Assembly: GCA_030686995.1 (NCBI GenBank)
Contig: CM060684.1
Coordinates: 5,291,897-5,355,896, forward strand
Direction of reading: 5' to 3'
DNA from: Artemisia argyi
Taxonomy: Eukaryota; Streptophyta; Magnoliopsida; Asterales; Asteraceae
DNA: 64,000 nt
Positions 41,596-52,065 of the stretch are shown piece after piece (position 1 is the stretch's first letter; the number at the start of each line of letters is the position of its first letter). The position numbers and the translations under genes are program-made. The notes beneath the pieces are model-generated. The model made no database searches, was not told the DNA's origin, and was given only the letters and a program-made list of their open reading frames with translations.

Positions 41596-44145
41596 GTGTT
41601 ATGGAAATTTAAGTCCTTGCTGATTCAGACTTATTGCCCAAGGAATGAGGTCAAGAAGCTAGAGATTGAGTTTTGGAACCACAAGGTGAAAGGTAATGAT
41701 ATGGCGACTTACAATCGTCGTTATCAGGAGTTAGCCTTGTTGTGCCCAGATATGGTGAAAACTGAAACTCAAAAGATCGAGAGGTATACTGATGGTTTGC
41801 CTGTAGCTACGAGGAATGATGTAATTTCTGCTAGGCCTGCAAACATCCATGAGGCCATCACAATTGCTCAACAACTTATGGATTCGTTGGAATTAGAAGA
41901 AGCTGATAAGGAGAAGAATGGAAAGAGAAAGAGAGACCGTCACTCTAAGAGTAATGATCACCGAAGCAAGAGACAAGCTAAGGCTTATGCTATTGGGAAT
42001 GGAGATAAGAAGAATCAGAACGGTGATGCACCCAAGTGTGATCGTTGCCATCAGCATCACACTGGATGGTGTAGTGTGAAATGCCAGAATTGCTCAAAGA
42101 AAGGACATACAGCTAGGGACTGTAGAGCTCGACCTCTTGCAATGGTTCAAGCTACTCCTGAGATGAGAAATAAGGCAGATGTTACCTGTTATGAGTGTGG
42201 AAAGAAGGGACACTATAGGAATGAGTGTAGAGAATCGCGGAACCGTGGAAATCAAGGCTCGGGTGGTAATGGGTACAATTATGGAAACCGTGGAGCTGGA
42301 GGAAATTGTGGACGACTAGACAATGGGGACCAACGTATGGAAGCTGGAGCTGCCCAGGGAAGAGTGTATGCACTCGGGAACGAGAGAGGAGAAGATCCGA
42401 ACGTCGTTACTGGTACGTTCCTTCTCAATAATCGTTATGCTTCCATACTGTTTGATACTGGTGCCGATAGGAGTTTTGTGTCCGCTACCTTTGCACCCTT
42501 ACTAGAGAAACCCCCGATGGCCTTAGGAATTGGATATGATATTGAGTTAGCTAATGGAAACATAGAGAGGATTAATACTATCATTCGAGGTTGTACGTTA
42601 AATTTCTTGAACCACCCTTTCAACATAGATCTTCTACCCATCACGTTAGGAAGTTTTGATGTAATCATTGGTATGGATTGGTTGTCGAAGTATCGTGCTC
42701 ACATACTTTGTGACGAGAAGATCGTGCGTGTACCATACGGAAAGGAGGTCCTAAATATATTAGGAGACCGAAAGGATTCTAGGAGCCCATCCCGATTGGC
42801 GGTGATTTCTTGCACTAAGTTACCGAAGCTAATGGAGAAGGGATGTTACCTTTTCTTAGCTCAAATTTCTGAGAAGGGAGAGACGAAGAAAAAGGAAAGG
42901 TGCATTGGAGATGTGCCTATAGTTCGTGATTTTCCTGATGTGTTTCCCGATGATTTGCCGGGAATCCCACCAACTAGACAAGTGGAGTTTCAGATTGAGT
43001 TGATACCTGGTGCTGCACCTGTAGCACGAGCACCTTATCGTCTTGCACCTACCGAACTGGAAGAATTGTCGAAACAATTGGCGGAGTTAGCCGAAAAGGG
43101 ATTCATAAGACCAAGTTCTTCACCTTGGGGAGCCCCAGTCTTGTTTGTGAAGAAGAAGGATGGATCGTTTCGTATGTGTATTGACTATAGAGAGTTGAAT
43201 AAGTTAACGGTGAAGAATCGATACCCGTTACCTAGGATCGATGACTTGTTCGATCAACTTCAAGGATCAGGTGTGTATTCGAAGATCGATTTGAGATCGG
43301 GATATCATCAACTTCGAGTTCGTGAGGAGGATATTCCGAAAACGGCTTTCAGGACCCGTTACGGGCATTACGAGTTTCAGGTGATGCCGTTTGGGTTGAC
43401 TAACGCACCAGCAATATTCATGGATCTCATGAATCGTGTGTGTAAGCCATACTTGGATAAGTTCGTGATTGTATTCATTGATGACATTCTGATTTATTCA
43501 AAGAGTAAGAAAGAGCATGAGGAGCATCTAAGACTCATTCTGGAATTGCTTAGGAAGGAGAAACTCTATGCCAAGTTTTCGAAATGCGAATTTTGGATTC
43601 CGACGGTACAATTTTTGGGTCACGTGATTGATAGACAAGGAGTCCATGTGGATCCTGCAAAAATTGAGGCGATAAAAGATTGGGCTGCACCTACAACCCC
43701 GACCGAAGTTCGTCAATTTTTGGGCTTAGCTGGTTATTACCGAAGATTCATCGAGGGATTTTCGAAGATAGCTAAACCATTGACCAAATTGACCCAAAAG
43801 AGTGTTACGTATGAATGGGGAGATAAAGAAGAGGAAGCGTTTCAATTGCTTAAGAAAATGTTGTGTAGTGCTCCTATCTTAGCGTTACCAGAAGGTAACA
43901 AGGATTTCGTTGTCTATTGTGACGCCTCACATAAAGGTTTAGGAGCCGTGTTAATGCAACGAGAGAAAGTGATAGCTTATGCTTCCCGACAGCTCAAAAA
44001 GCATGAGAAAAACTACACTACCCATGATTTGGAACTCGGTGCTGTGGTTTTTGCTTTAAGAATATGGAGACATTACTTGTACGGAACCAAGTGTGTTGTA
44101 TTTACTGACCATAAAAGTCTACAACACATCTTGAATCAAAAATAG
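41596..44145 (+). pseudogene. Gypsy A gag (partial), protease, RT, RNase H
   Basis: An open frame of 849 codons without a proper start: it opens inside the Gag core at [20 protein letters not shown], so the N-terminal half of the Gag domain (present in B at about 25060-25250) is missing. Then zinc knuckles [14 protein letters not shown] and [14 protein letters not shown] (about residues 163-211), protease [10 protein letters not shown] (about 286) with GMDWL, RT from [15 protein letters not shown] (about 480) with [13 protein letters not shown] (catalytic FIDD, about 628), and RNase H with [15 protein letters not shown] (about 772) and [14 protein letters not shown] at 44143-44145 replaces a sense codon and separates RNase H from integrase. 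Confidence 0.93.
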
Positions 44146-44151
44146 CTCAAC

Positions 44152-45747
44152 ATGAGACAACGACGTTGGATCGAGTTGCTAAGCGATCATGATTGTGAAA
44201 TTCGCTATCATCCTGGTAAAGCAAACGTTGTTGCTGATGCTCTTAGTCGAAAGGAAAGAGTACCACCATTACGAGTTAGGTCATTGGGAATGACTATCGT
44301 ATCGCCATTACCATCTCAAATACTTGAAGCTCAAACGGAAGCGTTGAAGGCAGAAAATAGATCTGCCGAGAACGTATTTGGGATGGCTGATAATGAGAAA
44401 GGATTGGTTAAGCGTTCGGATGGATTATTATGTTTTGGAGATCGGATTTGGGTACCGTTATATGGAGAAATTCGAGAATTGATTATGCATGAGTCGCATA
44501 AGTCAAAGTACTCCATTCACCCTGGTTCCGATAAAATGTACCAAGATCTTAAGAAGTTCTATTGGTGGCCAAATATGAAGGCAAACATAGCATCGTACGT
44601 TAGTAAGTGCTTGACATGCGCCAAGGTTAAGGCTGAACACCAGAGACCGTCAGGACTACTAACGCAACCAGAACTTCCAGTCTGGAAATGGGAGCGGATT
44701 ACTATGGACTTCATTACCAAATTACCGAGGACAGCTAGCGGTTGTGACGCTATCTGGGTAATTGTGGATCGTCTGACAAAGTCTGCTCATTTCTTAGCTA
44801 TTAGTGAAGATGATAGTGTGGATAAGCTTACAAGGTTATATGTGAAGGAAATTATTTCGCGTCATGGAGTCCCGATATCTATTATTTCAGATCGTGATAG
44901 TCGTTTTACGTCAGCTTTGTGGCGATCACTTCAAACGGCTTTGGGGACGAGGCTTGATATGAGTACTGCATATCATCCCCAAACCGATGGTCAAAGTGAG
45001 AGGACCATTCAGACGTTAGAGGATATGCTTCGTGCATGCATCATAGACTTTGGTAAAGGCTGGGAGAAGTATTTACCCCTTGCGGAATTCTCCTATAATA
45101 ACAGCTACCATACAAGTCTTAAGGCTGCACCATTCGAAGCTTTGTATGGCAGAAAGTGTCGTTCGCCTATTGGTTGGGCAGAAGTTGGAGATAGTCAACT
45201 TACAGGCCCTGAGCTTATTTTGGAAACTACCGAGAAAGTGACTCAGATTCGTGATCGGTTGCAAGCCGCCAGAGATAGGCAGAAGAGCTATGCCGATCAG
45301 ATACGTAAACCTTTAGAGTTCCAGGTTGGAGACAAAGTGATGCTGAAAGTCTCGCCTTGGAAAGGTGTAATACGTTTCGGGAAACGTGGTAAACTCAACC
45401 CACGCTACATTGGACCATTCTTGATCTTAGAAAGAATTGGGCCCGTGGCTTATAGGTTGGAATTACCGTCCGAACTGAGCAAAGTTCACGACGTGTTCCA
45501 CGTGAGTAACCTGAAGAAATGTCTTTCTGATGAAATGCCCGTCATTCCAATGAGGGACATTCGTATGGATGAGAAACTGAATTTCGTGGAGGAGCCGATC
45601 GAGATTTTAGATCGTGAAGTTAAACGACTCAAGAGGAGTCGCATTCCGCTCGTCAAGGTTCGTTGGAATTCCAGACATGGACCAGAATATACGTGGGAAC
45701 GTGAGGACGAGTTCAGGAAGAGATATCCGAAGCTTTTCACTTCGTAG
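44152..45747 (+). pseudogene. Gypsy A integrase with chromodomain-like tail
   Basis: Same frame as the preceding pol part, downstream of the TAG. It starts with the RNase H/connection end ([17 protein letters not shown]), then the zinc-binding region ([13 protein letters not shown] ... [11 protein letters not shown], about residues 114-163), the DDE core (MDFITK about 185, SDRDSRF about 246, [11 protein letters not shown] about 283), the GPF/Y-type region ([20 protein letters not shown], about 418) and a C-terminal [14 protein letters not shown] ... PLVKVRWN ... YTWEREDEF segment typical of chromodomain-bearing Gypsy integrases, thought to guide insertion to chromatin marks. It is intact itself but can only be made by readthrough or from another start. 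Confidence 0.93.
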
Positions 45748-45790
45748 ATGGACATTTTTCCGAGTGAAACCCGGGACGGGTTTCCTTCTG

Positions 45791-45802
45791 AGACGGGGAG
45801 GA
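45791..45802 (+). promoter_or_regulatory. Polypurine tract, Gypsy A
   Basis: AGACGGGGAGGA directly precedes the 3' LTR TGTGACAACC; primer for plus-strand synthesis. Confidence 0.85.
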
Positions 45803-48800
45803 TGTGACAACCGGCAGTTTAGGGAGCCATTTTAAAAATCCGCATTTCGATATAAGTTCATTTATAATTTTTATTTGAAATTTTCATTTCACAACGAACT
45901 TGTAAGACCTATTTTATGGAAATTTTATTTAATGACGTTATGGTATTCGTGAATTATGTTCATAATTCGTTTTTGATTATGTGATCGGTGATGTATATTT
46001 GAATTCTCACTTGGTACTACGTTGACTTTGGCACTAGGATTACCCAACATAATTTTATGATTCGTCTTACGAGTCCGTTATATATTTTAATTAATTACGA
46101 GAGGTTCTCGTGTAATATGGAAATTTTAAAATGAGTTCGGGTTCGGGTCACGTGTTTTTACATCTACCCACATTACCCGCTCAACGGTAATAATATCTCT
46201 ATTATTACTATTATTATTATTATTACTCCTATTATTATTATTATTATTACAAAAAAAAAAAAGAGAAAAGTTAACAAAAGGGTCCGTTTGGCCGGTTCAC
46301 CACACACACACAACACTCACTATTTTTTTTTATCTCTCTCTATTCTCTCATCTTCCTCACCCTCTTCCTCTCTTTGGCTAAACCCTAGCCGCCACCTTAA
46401 TTATCCGGCCACACCTTAGCCACCGCCGGCCACCACTCTAAACTACCACCATAATCCGATTCCCCATCATTTCTACTCCTAGATCCACTATACCACGCGC
46501 CTCCTATCACCACTTTATCACACGAATCACCATCTTATTCACCACTTTTCGATTGATTCTTGAAAGATTATCAAGGTTTTGGAGTTCTAGTTCGAAGGTG
46601 AGCGAGTATTCACTCGTATGGTTAATAAAACCGTGACCTAGAGTCACGACAAGATGAGATCCGAATGGGTTTTAATTAAAAACGTGTAATACTTGATGGG
46701 TTGTGGATGAAAAACGTTTTTCTTATTAAGTTTGGTATCCGGGTTGGTTTATCTTCGTCGGGTCGAGGAGTACCCGAGGGTGTAACCCTCGGTTTGTGCT
46801 TGTTATTCCGGCTATTCGAGCTGTTGATCTTGGTGTTCGAATGAGGTGTTTGGAACCTCATTTATGTTATTGACCGATTTTTGATGGTCATGGTCAACCA
46901 TGGTTGTCGATGGTTTCTTGGCCGACCACCCTTGTGAGTCGTGTAGTTTGATGGCTTGATGCCATCTTGTATTGACTCTCGTGAGTCGCGGCCTCTCGGC
47001 CATATATGGTTATTGAAGCCGAGACCCAAGTGGTCGAATGGCTAGTTGGAGTTTGGCTCTTGGAGCTTATTTTGATGACTTGAGGTTGTTGATTTGAGTC
47101 CTCGCGACTCGTGGTTTTGAGCCGTGACTCAAGTGAGTCGAGGGCTCGGGTTTGGCTTGGTAAACCGACCCAAACATTAACATGGTTAATGTTATATTTG
47201 TTTTGTGATAAATGTGAACTAAGTGTATATTATTATTGGTTGTTATTGTTATTGTTATATTGTTGTGGTATTTATTTCTCGGCCGTATACCTTTGGGTCG
47301 AATTGGTTATTGGTTATGGTTTGATATTGTGAAGTTGTTGTCGAGTGGTATATGATATGAGGACCGGTTATGAGACGGTCGTTAGATGACGGAGATAGGT
47401 TAGTTGGGTACCGTAGTCGGACCTTATTGTTGTAGCCCGTGGTTGAGATTGTGATTGGACGGAGATTATTATTTATGACTTTGGTTTATTATTGGACTTG
47501 GACAATGAGCCGAGAGTCATGACTCGGACATATGACCATTTCGTGTAACTCAATAAACATTAAAAGTAAAACGAGAATAATAAAACTCGTAATAATAATT
47601 ATTAGTAATATGAACGTTTATACGAAAGTATATACGTGAATAACGTATATATAACTATATAAACGCGTATATTAATAATAATAATAATCACGAGTCGTAT
47701 TATAAATAATACGATTAGATACATATTAGGCTACGAAAGTGGCGTAATATTATTAAACGTATTATTATTATTAAAAATTGTGTTATAAACGGGAAACTCC
47801 CGACAATGATGAAACGGTTAATAAAAAGTCATTTTGGATATATAACGAATAAACTTATTGAGTTAGGCGAAATTGTTGTCACTCGGGTCCAGGTAAGTTA
47901 TTATTTGTGACATTCGTGTTGTCTCGGATATATGACGACTAATATGGACGTTTTCTATAAGTAAATAACCACTCAACCGTAAGATTGAGCCGGGTTGTTT
48001 GATTATATGAAACGAATATATTAGTGGGCATCGTATCCTACGACGCCCACAGGTTGTAGTATATGTAAAGTGTAATAGATTGCGAGTGTATATATCGGGA
48101 AATCTGGCCAATTTGACGATATATACGAGGAATTTATTAAACTGTGATATATACTATATAGTAATTACGTGCTATGTGCTTTATATGTGCTTTAGATTGG
48201 GTGTAATCTTGGAACGGTATATTACGTAAATAAATATGAGGATTATCAAATCGACGGATTTGGTAAACTTTGGCGATTTATTTAAATGATATATTGGACT
48301 AATATTAGATCTATAGTTTATTATATCTTCTACGTGTGATCTTGTTGGTTTGTTTTGAGTCGACCCACCACCCGTATGGATACCAAACGCAAATACACCA
48401 AACTAATACGAAATGGATTTTCGGAAATAAAACGGATTCTCGTCCGGGTTTGGGAATATTATATATTTGAGGAAATGATTTCTGAAAGAGTTAATATTGT
48501 TAGGTCGTGCCAAGTCCGTAGTTGCTGTTTCGTGAGTTATCATACATCTTATTGCTACCTACCTCGTCTTGCTATATTTCTGGACTTGAGGTGAGTCATA
48601 GCCCCACTTTTTACTCTTGAACTATGTTTTCAATGATTGGGGTGAGAAACGTGCAAATCATTTTACGTGGACTGTTATCGCTTCTATATTCTTTCTAAAA
48701 CTTGCTATGCGTATGGACTAGGATATATTGTCAGCTTTAGTCACACCTTTAGTGTGTACTATTCAAGGTTGGCTTATTTGGTTATTGGTGGATTGTCAGC

Positions 48801-49494
48801 TTTAGTCACATATATGTTATGTGCACTATTCAAGGTTGGCTTATTTGATTATGTGGAATTGTCAGCTTTAGTCACATATATGTTGTGTGTACTATTCAAG
48901 GTTGGCTTATTTAGATACTGTAGCGTGCACCTATAGGTTATTATACTTCGGAGGTTATCCGAGTTATTATTGGTATTGCGGGGGTTACCCGAATATCTAT
49001 GTTGTTACGGAAGGGTATCCGTGTGTTTTGGTTATTGCGGAAGGGTATCCGTGTGTTATGTTGAGAGCGGAGGGTATCCGCAGGCTTTTAGCGAATCCTT
49101 AGTCTAGCTAGCAAGCGTTTTGCGTATATGTCCACTATATTATTAGTTAAACTTAAACCTATGATCTCACCAGCGAAAGCTGACTTTTAGCACGTTTTCT
49201 CAGGTAATTAAGTGTTGAGGTGCATGCTTGGATTGGAAGGCTCGGCTGAGGCACATGGTTATGGATCTATATTTTCTAAACTCTGATAATTAAATTTGGA
49301 CCTATTGTTATTTTATTTTGGGCCTGACTCTGAATGAAGTTGGAATAAATGTAAACCTTAAAACCCCGTTTTGGTTGTGTTTTTACTATGTTTACTTTAT
49401 CTCGTTCTATATTGTCTTGTGTTGGATACCAATCCCCGTAGCACCCCGAAAGCTTGTTGAGTCTTCCGCTGTATCAAATTTTGGGGGTGTTACA
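45803..49494 (+). repeat. Gypsy A 3' LTR (3692 bp)
   Basis: Near-identical to the 5' LTR, with the same donor motif (48591) and hairpin arrays. It ends GGGGGTGTTACA and is followed by CCAGT and the N-terminal part of peptide gene P2. A minus-strand frame running from the peptide into this LTR is an insertion artefact. Confidence 0.96.
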
Positions 49495-49670
49495 CCAGTA
49501 AAGCTGGCAGACATCGGTGTCATGGCGGTTGGCCCGTTGGCATCCCAACAACAATGATATACATCACCACTGCAGCATGCTATGCCTTCCACCACTACCG
49601 TTGTCGTCCCCAAAAATAAAAGCATCAAACCGAACACAAGTAACCCCATGTTCTTATTACCGCCAGCCAT
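49495..49670 (-). pseudogene. N-terminal part of secreted Cys-containing peptide gene P2
   Basis: From ATG at 49670 on the minus strand: MAGGNKNMGLLVFGLMLLFL, a strong signal peptide, then GTTTVVVEG and IACCSGDVYHCCWDANGP with two adjacent-cysteine pairs six residues apart. The frame enters Gypsy A at 49495; the remaining 20 codons and stop lie at 36149-36214. The undisturbed gene encoded about 78 residues, about 49 after signal removal. Of the four copies it is the only one whose CC...CC segment is in frame. The role is unknown; a secreted signalling or defence-type peptide is possible (inference). Its promoter has TATATAAATAGATG (minus sense) at 49730-49743. Confidence 0.75.
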
Positions 49671-49729
49671 TGTTCTTATTTTTTAAGCTCTATAATTGTA
49701 TATATAAGCACAACATTAATGAACTGGAT

Positions 49730-49743
49730 CATCTATTTATATA
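49730..49743 (-). promoter_or_regulatory. TATA region of P2
   Basis: Minus-sense TATATAAATAGATG, about 60 bases upstream of the P2 ATG. The same 14 bases occur at 50210-50223 upstream of P3, so the core promoter was duplicated with the gene. Confidence 0.6.
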
Positions 49744-49976
49744 CACAAATACATGCATACGTACTTAGGATTAATTATCACACAACTAGCTTGTAGTGAA
49801 GATCAGTTTACGTACTATGTTCATTGAACAGCTATTTATCTATTCATACTTTGTATTTTCCTTCAAGGTTAAAATAATCATTGTGTGTATTGTGTTTCTA
49901 CCTAAAGTCCATCGGCTACAAATGATTCCACACATCAACAAGGTTAAAATGGTATCGGGTTTTTTCTTGTTTCATT

Positions 49977-50192
49977 TTAGTGCATGGTTTGAACGTATGT
50001 ATCATTTACGGATTTGAACTTGGTAGTTTCAAAATATGTATGCAAATAAGCAGTTGGCATATAGAAACAAGCAGTTAATTCATCTCTGCGGCAATAGATA
50101 GGTCCAATCCCCATCTTCGTCGTACCCAAAAATAAAAGCATTAAACCGATCACAATCAACCCGGTTTTTTTCTTCTTAACCTCTATATTCAT
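49977..50192 (-). CDS. Small secreted peptide gene P3
   Basis: 71 codons from ATG 50192: MNIEVKKKKTGLIVIGLMLL then FLGTTKMGIGPIYCRRDEL, sharing the signal sequence and the PIYCRR segment with P1. The C-terminal half (MPTAYLHTYFETTKF...) diverges from the other copies, so the frame may be altered by indels. It has an intact TATA region at 50210-50223. Function unknown. It may be an expressed member or a pseudogene; I cannot decide. Confidence 0.4.
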   Translation of the reverse strand: MNIEVKKKKTGLIVIGLMLLFLGTTKMGIGPIYCRRDELTACFYMPTAYLHTYFETTKFKSVNDTYVQTMH

Positions 50193-50209
50193 ACATACAC
50201 AACAGCGAG

Positions 50210-50223
50210 CATCTATTTATATA
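50210..50223 (-). promoter_or_regulatory. TATA region of P3
   Basis: The same 14 bases as in front of P2 (minus-sense TATATAAATAGATG), about 18 bases upstream of the P3 ATG, so translation may start further downstream or the leader is very short. Confidence 0.5.
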
Positions 50224-50461
50224 AAAACCTCATATCCATGCAATACGTACGTAAGATCAATAGTATATTTGCAATTACGTACTTGCATGTTTCATTCTTA
50301 AATTTATTTATTTATTCTTGTGCTAAAAAGTAAAAATAAGCAAAATACATTTGTCTTTTTCTTGTTTTGGTCCATGATGCTTTTTATGGACTTTGAAGTA
50401 CCATATATATGTCTGAAGACTTCAGATCTATTACCTTCATATAAAATCAAACAAGCTGTGT

Positions 50462-50790
50462 GTAAATCCGGCCAAGATCCGGTTATATCCAAGACCCGGT
50501 TATATCTGGCCAAGAACCGCTTGGACCGTTCATGTCCGGCCAAGAATCGGTCAGACCCAGTCATGTCCACCCAAGACCCGGTCGTATCCGGCCAAGACCC
50601 GGTCATATGCGGCCAAGACCCGGTCATATGCGGCCAAGACCCGGTTAGACCAGGTCATATCCGGACAAGACCCGGTCATATCCGGCCAAGACCCGGTCAG
50701 ACCCAGTCATGTCCGGCCAAGACCCGGTCATATCCGGCCAAGACCCGGCTATATCCGCAATGACCCGGTTAGACCTGGCCAAGACCCATT
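50462..50790. repeat. 21-bp minisatellite
   Basis: About 14-15 imperfect copies of GGCCAAGACCCGGTCATATCC, some units carrying GTTAGACC or GTCAGACC variants. It is GC-rich in an AT-rich neighbourhood and open on both strands (Gly-Gln-Asp-Pro-Val or Thr-Gly-Ser-Trp-Pro repeats), which is a by-product of a 21-base period. Confidence 0.9.
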
Positions 50791-51079
50791 GTCAGCTTCA
50801 AATGATTCCGCATATCAATAAGGTTATTGGTATGGGTTTTTTTTTTCTTGTTTCGTTGAACTGCATGGTTTGAGTATATGTATCAATTAAGGATTTGAAC
50901 TTAGTAGTTTCATACTGTAATATCTATGCAATACTCGGCTTACTGCACTTGGTAAATCAGCTATCTCGATTTTGAGCTTTTTTGTAGTGAATCGAAAACA
51001 CGTACACATATTACAAAGGCATGCATATATGTTATCTAACAATGCTCATATATATAATAGATAGAAGCTTGATTCATTC

Positions 51080-51268
51080 TCAACCCTCAGTGAGACATAT
51101 CGAGTGTTCATCATACCTTTTTCTCACAAACAATGGTGGCCGGATCGGGCAGGCATAGGTGCAATGGTGGTTGCTAGTGGCGTGTTCAATCCCCATCGTT
51201 GTCGTCCCCAAAAATAAAAGCATCAAACCGATCACAATTAACCGGATTTGGTTATTACTTCCGCCCAT
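51080..51268 (-). pseudogene. Secreted peptide gene copy P4, internally deleted
   Basis: From ATG 51268: MGGSNNQIRLIVIGLMLLFL then GTTTMGIE, 62 codons to a stop at 51080; an in-frame ATG at 51319 is upstream. Compared with P1, about 50 bases covering PIYCRR and the CC region are missing, so the frame shifts and the C-terminus (HATSNHHCTYACPIR...) is unrelated to the family. Its 5' flank lacks the TATA region of P2 and P3. Probably a pseudogene with a residual open frame. Its flanks (50880-51330) align with those of P1. Confidence 0.55.
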
Positions 51269-51344
51269 TATTCTTAATCTTGATAGGTTCTTCTTATTGT
51301 TCGTAACCGTTGTGTTCATGTATACACAACAACGTAACTAGCAT

Positions 51345-52065
51345 CTACCGATACATGCATACGTGATACGTATGGAAGAATAATATCAAACATGTAACTC
51401 GTAGCAAGCATTAGTTTTTATTCAATAGCTTATCTCATCCTATAATCACACAACCAGTTTTCTCCAACGTACTTTTTACTCAAAAGTTCTTATTTGTTTT
51501 TAAAAATGCAATAAGCAGACAATCTAAAGAAATAAGCAATCGTGAAGTACCCTTTTGGTATATATTTATATTATGTGGTATCCATCACTAATCATATATA
51601 CCTGGTACAATCAGTTTGAATATCTTACTCGCTACTATAAAACAACTAAGCTTTCTGTTCTAGGTGTAATATAGATTTAGGACCAAAGCACCATGTTATT
51701 TTTTGTAAGCAATGAATAATTTTAGCAACTTTTTGGATTATAGATCCATGTACTGTGTTTTAAGATCATGGACAAAGATTTTAGGATCAAGGTTCTAGCT
51801 ATAGCTCTTATTAGGTAAATAAATTCTAAAGTAAACATAAACAAAAGCAGTAGAGAGTTGAGAAATGTACCAGCTTAAAGTGCTCCAAATTCATCATCCC
51901 TATAATTGGATAGACGTTCATTCTTTATAGTGCAACGGGTATTATGCATAGCTCTAATGGAGTGAATGTGGGTTTTAGGTGCAAGCATAGCTATTCCCAG
52001 TCTCTTAATTACCACGTGACATCTAAAGCCCCCTTTTTCCCATATTTGTCGATTCATTTGGATAG
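51345..52065. other. Intergenic stretch, no gene seen
   Basis: AT-rich sequence. A minus-strand 67-codon frame (51875-52078) crosses the boundary of the LTR at 52066 and has no recognisable motif, so I do not call it. Confidence 0.45.

Larger units (their letters stand above)
36215..49494 (+). mobile_element. Gypsy element A, full length, very young, 13.3 kb
   Basis: LTRs at 36215-39907 and 45803-49494 flank a 5.9-kb internal region, with perfect CCAGT duplications (36210-36214 and 49495-49499). I count about five substitutions and two short indels between the 3.69-kb LTRs, close to 99.8% identity, so insertion is recent. It has a tRNA-Met primer site, an acidic ORF, partial gag, pol and a polypurine tract. 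The chromodomain-like integrase tail suggests a chromovirus of the Tekay/Del type (inference). A missing gag N-terminus and an in-frame stop mean it cannot move on its own. Confidence 0.96.

Noticed and set aside
49407..49670. 87-codon minus-strand frame as one gene
   Set aside because: The last part reads into the Gypsy A LTR; the true C-terminus lies at 36149-36214.
50320..50763. 147-codon frame with Gly-Gln-Asp-Pro-Val repeats
   Set aside because: A 21-base period keeps minisatellite frames open on both strands; no start context or homologue.
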